A stretch of DNA of 64,000 nt from Inquilinus limosus DSM 16000 (GTDB lineage Bacteria; Pseudomonadota; Alphaproteobacteria; DSM-16000; Inquilinaceae): assembly GCF_000423185.1 (NCBI RefSeq), contig NZ_AUHM01000022.1, forward strand, positions 1 through 64,000, given 5' to 3'. A program made the position numbers and the translations under genes. The notes under the pieces are model-generated. The model worked only from the letters and a program-made list of their open reading frames with translations. It made no database searches and had not been told where the DNA came from. Positions 60,455-64,000 of this stretch are shown piece after piece. The stretch's first letter is position 1, and each line of letters begins with the position of its first letter.

Positions 60455-61465
60455 TCAGAAGCCCAGCACGACCTTGCCGAAATGCCGCCCCGATTCGAGA
60501 TGTCGCAGGGCCTCGCGCGCCTCGGTCCAGGGGAAGCTGCGGTCGATCACCGGCCGCAGCCCGGTGGCGGCGATGGCGCGGTTCATCGCCTCGAAGCTCT
60601 CGCGCGAACCGACCGGGATGCCGCGGATGCGGGCGCGGCGGAACAGGATCTGCACCGGGTTGATCTCGGCCGATTTGCCGCCGAGATAGCCGATCACGTT
60701 GATCTGGCCTCCGGTGCGGATGGCGGCCAGCGAGCGGGCGAAGGTCTCGGGACCGCCGACCTCGATGACATGGTCGACGCCGCGCCCGCCGGTCAGGTCG
60801 CGCACGGCCTCGTCCCAGCCCGGGGTCGTCCGGTAGTTGACCGTGCCGAAGGCGCCGAGCGCCCGCGCCCGCTCCAGCTTCTCGTCGCTGGAGGAGGTGA
60901 CGATCACCCGGGCGCCGGCGGCCAGGGCGAATTGCAGGGCGAAGATCGAGACCCCGCCGGTGCCCTGGACCAGCACGGTGTCGCCGGGCTTCAGCCCGCC
61001 TTCGGTCACGAGAGAGGTCCAGGCGGTCAGCGCGGCGCAGGGCAGCGTCGCCGCCTCCTCGTCGGTCAGGTGCTCCGGCACCGGGACCACGCCTTCGGCG
61101 TCGAGCCGGACGTACTCCGCCAGCACGCCGGGGCCGGGCCCGCCCAGCGGCACCGCCCGCTCGATCTCCTCGAAATCGCCGGCGATCCAGCCCTGCCAGA
61201 AGGTCGTGGCCACCCGGTCGCCGACCTTGACGCGGGTGACGCCCTCACCCACCGCCGCCACCTCGCCGACCCCGTCGGACAGCGGCACCATCGGCAGCTC
61301 GAAGCCGGCGTGATAATTGCCGCGCACGATCTCCAGGTCGCGGTAGTTCAGCGAGGCCGCGCGCATCCGCAGCAGCACCTCGCCCCGCCGCGGCTCCGGC
61401 ACCGGCCGCTCCGCCGGCCGCAGCCGGTCGAGACCCGACCCCTCTTCGATCACGAACGCCTTCAT
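60455..61465 (-). CDS. Zinc-independent MDR (quinone oxidoreductase-like) dehydrogenase
   Basis: An NAD(P)H-dependent reductase of 336 residues. The catalytic-zinc cysteine is replaced (SLNYRDLEIVRG) and the structural four-cysteine lobe is missing, so the enzyme should work without zinc. The nucleotide motif is VLVQGTGGVSIFALQFAL. DVD-HVIEVGGPETF in parts and VIGYLGGKSAEINPVQIL follow. It probably reduces quinones or enones. It is divergent from a LysR gene 91 nt away, the likely regulator. Confidence 0.88.
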   Translation of the reverse strand: MKAFVIEEGSGLDRLRPAERPVPEPRRGEVLLRMRAASLNYRDLEIVRGNYHAGFELPMVPLSDGVGEVAAVGEGVTRVKVGDRVATTFWQGWIAGDFEEIERAVPLGGPGPGVLAEYVRLDAEGVVPVPEHLTDEEAATLPCAALTAWTSLVTEGGLKPGDTVLVQGTGGVSIFALQFALAAGARVIVTSSSDEKLERARALGAFGTVNYRTTPGWDEAVRDLTGGRGVDHVIEVGGPETFARSLAAIRTGGQINVIGYLGGKSAEINPVQILFRRARIRGIPVGSRESFEAMNRAIAATGLRPVIDRSFPWTEAREALRHLESGRHFGKVVLGF

Positions 61466-61556
61466 CGCTTCGCTCCAGGATGTTGCGCTGGAGAGATCGC
61501 CCAGCCTCCGCTAATCTTCAAATTCATTGTTTTCAGAAACTTCATGACGGACCGGC

Positions 61557-62471
61557 ATGATGTTGGACGAGATGCGCGCCTTCGTGCTGCTGGCCGAGAC
61601 CGGCTCGATCCAGCGGGTGGCGGAGCGGCTGCCGCTGACCCAGCCGGCGGTGACCCGGCAGATCCAGCGGCTGGAGCAGCATCTCGGCGCCGCCCTGCTG
61701 GACCGCCGGGTGAAGCCGCCGCGCCTGACCCCGGCCGGCCTCGCCGCGCTCGACCGCTGCCGCGCCATCCTGGCGGCGGTGGAGGACCTCAAGGCCGGCA
61801 CCGGCGGGGATGCCGAGCCGGAAGGGCCGCTGCGGCTGGGCATCGGCGTGCTGCACGCCTTCGCCGAGACCGATTTCGCGGCGCTGATGCGCGACCTGCG
61901 GCAGCGCTGGCCGCGCCTGTCGCTGCGCCTGACCGGCGGCTTGGCGACGACGCTGCTGCAGGACCTGGACCGCGGCCGGCTGGATGCCGCGGTGGTGCTG
62001 CTGCAGGAGAGCTCGGCCCCCTATCCCGGCCGGGTGGTGGGGCAGGAGAAGCTGGTGGTGGTCGGTGCCCGCAGCCTGGCCCTGCCGCGCCGGCCGTCGC
62101 TGGCCGACCTCGCCGCCTGCGACTGGGTGGTCAGTCCGCGCGAATCCTGCGACGTGCGGCCGGCGCTGGAAGCGCTGTTCGCGCGGGAAGGGCTGACGCT
62201 CAAGGTCTCGGCCGAGGTGCACGACCTGGCGATCCAGCAATCGCTGATCCGCTCCGGCTTCGGACTCGGCGTGCTGCCGGCGCGGCGCTGCGCCCCGTTC
62301 ACTGCACGCGACGAGCTGCGCCGCATCGACCTGCCCGGCTTCCGCTTCGACTTCGCGATCAGCGTGGTGCGGGCGCCGCATCTCGGCCGGCTGGACCGCG
62401 CGGTCGACCATCTCGAGGACGCGCTGCGGCAAAGGCTGGCGCCGGCAGTGGTTTCCCTGGCCACGGGATAG
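61557..62471 (+). CDS. LysR-family transcriptional regulator
   Basis: A 304-residue regulator. The helix-turn-helix is GSIQRVAERLPLTQPAVTRQIQRLEQH. The effector domain starts about residue 90 (LRLGIGVLHAFAETDFAAL) and ends with the HLGRLDRAVDHLEDAL segment. ATGATG gives two adjacent start codons. It is divergent from the MDR reductase and probably controls it. The gap contains several AT-rich partial dyads but no clear T-N11-A site can be singled out. Confidence 0.9.
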   Translation: MMLDEMRAFVLLAETGSIQRVAERLPLTQPAVTRQIQRLEQHLGAALLDRRVKPPRLTPAGLAALDRCRAILAAVEDLKAGTGGDAEPEGPLRLGIGVLHAFAETDFAALMRDLRQRWPRLSLRLTGGLATTLLQDLDRGRLDAAVVLLQESSAPYPGRVVGQEKLVVVGARSLALPRRPSLADLAACDWVVSPRESCDVRPALEALFAREGLTLKVSAEVHDLAIQQSLIRSGFGLGVLPARRCAPFTARDELRRIDLPGFRFDFAISVVRAPHLGRLDRAVDHLEDALRQRLAPAVVSLATG

Positions 62472-62481
62472 CCCCTCACCA

Positions 62482-62564
62482 TCATTGCGAGGAGGCGAAG
62501 CCGACGAAGCAATCCAGGGGCCGGTGCGTGGGGCCCCTGGATTGCTTCGCTGCGCTCGCAATGA
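62482..62564. repeat. 83-bp palindromic intergenic element, copy 2
   Basis: Outer arms TCATTGCGAG / CTCGCAATGA and a 17-bp inner arm pair, GAAGCAATCCAGGGGCC / GGCCCCTGGATTGCTTC. The TCATTGCGAG ... GAAGCAATCCAG organisation is a widespread dispersed repeat in alphaproteobacteria. Its core matches the element at 37852. It lies between a LysR gene and the gluconokinase gene, at the 3' ends of both. Confidence 0.88.
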
Positions 62565-62591
62565 CAATAAAGAGTTACGAAGCGGGAGAGG

Positions 62592-63179
62592 TCACGCCCC
62601 GTCGGTCACTCGGGCAGGCTGCGCCGGCAGCCCGAAGCGGCGGGCGGCGATGTCGACGATGCGGCGCGGCGCGTGGCGGATGTCGACCGTCACCACCCGT
62701 TCGCCGTCGCCCGGCGGCTCCAGCGTCTCGAACTGGCTGCGCAGCAGCGAGGGCGGCATGAAATGGCCCTTGCGGTTGGCCAAGCGCGCGGCGATCACCG
62801 CCTCCGATCCCGAGAGATAGAGGAAGGCGACGCCGGGCCGGCCGGCGACCAGCTGGTCGCGATACACCCGCTTGAGGGCCGAGCAGGCCAGCACCGCCGG
62901 CTGACCGTCCGCCAGCCACCGCCCGATCTGCGCCGCCATGGCGTCGAGCCAGGGCCAGCGGTCCTCGTCGGTCAGCGGGTGGCCGGCCTTCATCTTCTCG
63001 ATATTGGCCGGCGGGTGGAAGCTGTCGGCATCGGCGAAGACGCCGCCCATGCGGCGGGCCAGCTGCTTGCCGATCGTGGTCTTGCCCGAGCCCGAGACGC
63101 CCATGACGATGATCACGCCGGGCGGGCCGCCGCGGCCGGAGTCGGAAGGTTGGGTCGCGCCGTGATCCGCGGCCGCCAT
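62592..63179 (-). CDS. gntK: Gluconokinase
   Basis: Phosphorylates gluconate for the Entner-Doudoroff or pentose-phosphate route. The 195-residue kinase has the P-loop IIVMGVSGSGKTTIGKQLA, FADADSFHPPANIEKM, LTDEDRWPWL and ACSALKRVYRDQL, all typical of GntK. GAGG spaced 8 nt from the second ATG favours the start at 63179. It starts 10 nt after the upstream Gfo/Idh gene ends, so both are co-transcribed. Confidence 0.93.
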   Translation of the reverse strand: MAAADHGATQPSDSGRGGPPGVIIVMGVSGSGKTTIGKQLARRMGGVFADADSFHPPANIEKMKAGHPLTDEDRWPWLDAMAAQIGRWLADGQPAVLACSALKRVYRDQLVAGRPGVAFLYLSGSEAVIAARLANRKGHFMPPSLLRSQFETLEPPGDGERVVTVDIRHAPRRIVDIAARRFGLPAQPARVTDGA

Positions 63180-63189
63180 AAGCATGTCC

Positions 63190-64000
63190 TCAGCTGAGCT
63201 TCACAACCTCGCCGGTGCGGAAGCTCTCATCCGCCGCCAGCACGATGCGCAGGCTGTCGATCGCCGCCTGCATGGAATCGGTGAGGTCCAGATCCTCGCG
63301 GATCGCGCGCAGGAAGAACTCCTGCTCGCGGTCGCACAACTCCTGGTGGCCGGGCTCGTCCGCCATGGTGATCCAGCGGTCCTTCTCGACGAAATGGTTG
63401 TCCGCGTCGATCGCGGCGGAATGCAGCTTCAGCGCGTTGGTCTTGGTGTGCCGGTCGATGTCGGCGGAATCGGAGATCGCATCGGTCCGCGCCTCGCCCT
63501 GCCCGTCCTGCGGCACCACGATCGAGACGCAGCCCTTCGGCCCGACCACGTCCTTCACGAAATAGGCCACCTCGCTCATCATCGGGCCCCAGCCGGCCTC
63601 GTACCAGCCGACCGAGCCGTCGTCGAAGACGACGTGCAGATGGCCGTAATTGTGGATCGCGACCTCGTCCGACAGCCGGGCGCCGATGCCGTGCACCCGC
63701 ACCGGCTTGGCGCCGGTCATCTGGCACATCACGTCGACATAGTGGACGCCGCAATCGACCACCGGCGACAGCGACTGCAGCAGGTTCTTGTGCCAGGTCC
63801 AGGAGGGGCCGGAGCTCTGCTGGTTCAGGTTCATCCGCATCACCAGCGGCTTGCCCAGCGTCTTCGCCACCTCGATGAACCTCATCCAGGAGGGGTGGAC
63901 GCGCAGGATGTAGCCGACCACCAGCTTGCGCCCGGTCTCCTTCGCCCGGGCGACCACGCGCTCGGCATCCTCGACCGTGGTCGCGATCGGCTTCTCCATG
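63190..64000 (-). CDS. Gfo/Idh/MocA-family oxidoreductase (N-terminus beyond window)
   Basis: A partial gene: 270 codons to the window edge, lacking the N-terminal nucleotide-binding start. The first residues visible are the conserved MEKPIATTVEDAERVV (the EKP motif near residue 95 of such proteins). The C-terminal domain follows with LLQSLSPVVDCGVHYVDVM, which carries the catalytic His/Asp, and GWYEAGWGPMMSEVAYFV. Members oxidise sugars or cyclitols with NAD(P). Being joined to gluconokinase, it may act on a hexonate or a sugar leading to gluconate. The reading frame is intact to the edge. Confidence 0.85.
   Translation of the reverse strand, partial: MEKPIATTVEDAERVVARAKETGRKLVVGYILRVHPSWMRFIEVAKTLGKPLVMRMNLNQQSSGPSWTWHKNLLQSLSPVVDCGVHYVDVMCQMTGAKPVRVHGIGARLSDEVAIHNYGHLHVVFDDGSVGWYEAGWGPMMSEVAYFVKDVVGPKGCVSIVVPQDGQGEARTDAISDSADIDRHTKTNALKLHSAAIDADNHFVEKDRWITMADEPGHQELCDREQEFFLRAIREDLDLTDSMQAAIDSLRIVLAADESFRTGEVVKLS

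Overview
The window is about 64 kb of very GC-rich, gene-dense chromosome from an alphaproteobacterium, most likely a member of the Rhodospirillales (Azospirillum or Inquilinus-like). This is inferred from the tRNA-Tyr/tRNA-Gly/tuf order, a yqeY-dnaG-rpoD block flanked by carA and carB, an ELM1-family protein, a two-cysteine OxyR beside katA and hemH, and the overall codon style. Nearly all of it is ordinary chromosome. I see no prophage, insertion sequence, CRISPR array or plasmid backbone. Species identity cannot be settled from the sequence alone.

Layout. 1-3.6 kb: tuf with tRNA-Gly and tRNA-Tyr, rlmB, a SMI1/KNR4 protein, a CAT-anticodon tRNA and a small glycine-zipper membrane protein. 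3.9-7.6 kb: a SsuABC/TauABC-type importer with a TauD-like dioxygenase. 7.6-10.1 kb: a mannitol-dehydrogenase-family enzyme and a frameshifted uridine-kinase-like gene. 10.1-24.6 kb: housekeeping core (rpoD, dnaG, yqeY, carA, carB, greA) with small envelope proteins, an adenylate cyclase and an aldo/keto reductase. 24.6-25 kb: a gene-free stretch with tRNA-like sequence.

25-31.3 kb is an arsenic-resistance island. A PadR-type regulator with paired cysteines, a flavoprotein and an MFS exporter lie on one side. An ArsN1-type acetyltransferase lies in the middle. An arsR-arsC(LMW)-arsC(Grx)-ACR3 operon lies on the other side. Operators can be seen for both regulators. 31.5-37.8 kb: a ugpBAEC-like phospho-substrate importer followed by a TIM-barrel enzyme and an EEP-family hydrolase. 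38-42.2 kb: msrQ, a DHA2 exporter, a SixA-like phosphatase, an acetyltransferase and a 2H-phosphoesterase-like protein.

42.3-46.1 kb is an oxidative-stress module (katA, a stand-alone docking-domain-like peptide, hemH, oxyR) with a shared candidate OxyR element. 46-51.4 kb: Lrp regulator, ELM1 protein, a SecD-head-like secreted protein, two unknown genes that look compositionally foreign, trxB and a LysR regulator. 51.4-51.8 kb holds a probable small RNA with a textbook terminator. 51.8-55.1 kb: msrP, a ketopantoate-reductase-like gene and an aspartate aminotransferase. 55.2-59.4 kb: an amino-sugar operon (murQ, binding protein, two permeases, no ATPase) behind a perfect 18-bp palindrome of the NagR/DasR type. 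59.4-64 kb: a beta-barrel-like protein, an MDR reductase with a divergent LysR gene, gluconate kinase, and a Gfo/Idh oxidoreductase cut by the window edge.

Three themes recur: sulfur and methionine-sulfoxide metabolism (tau/ssu cluster, msrP, msrQ, trxB), metal and peroxide stress (ars, oxyR-katA-hemH), and ABC-type nutrient uptake. Several families of palindromic intergenic repeats are scattered between operons. The least explained parts are the tRNA-like region near 24.8 kb, the cysteine-paired PadR system, the 51.6 kb small RNA, and the docking-domain peptide coupled to hemH.
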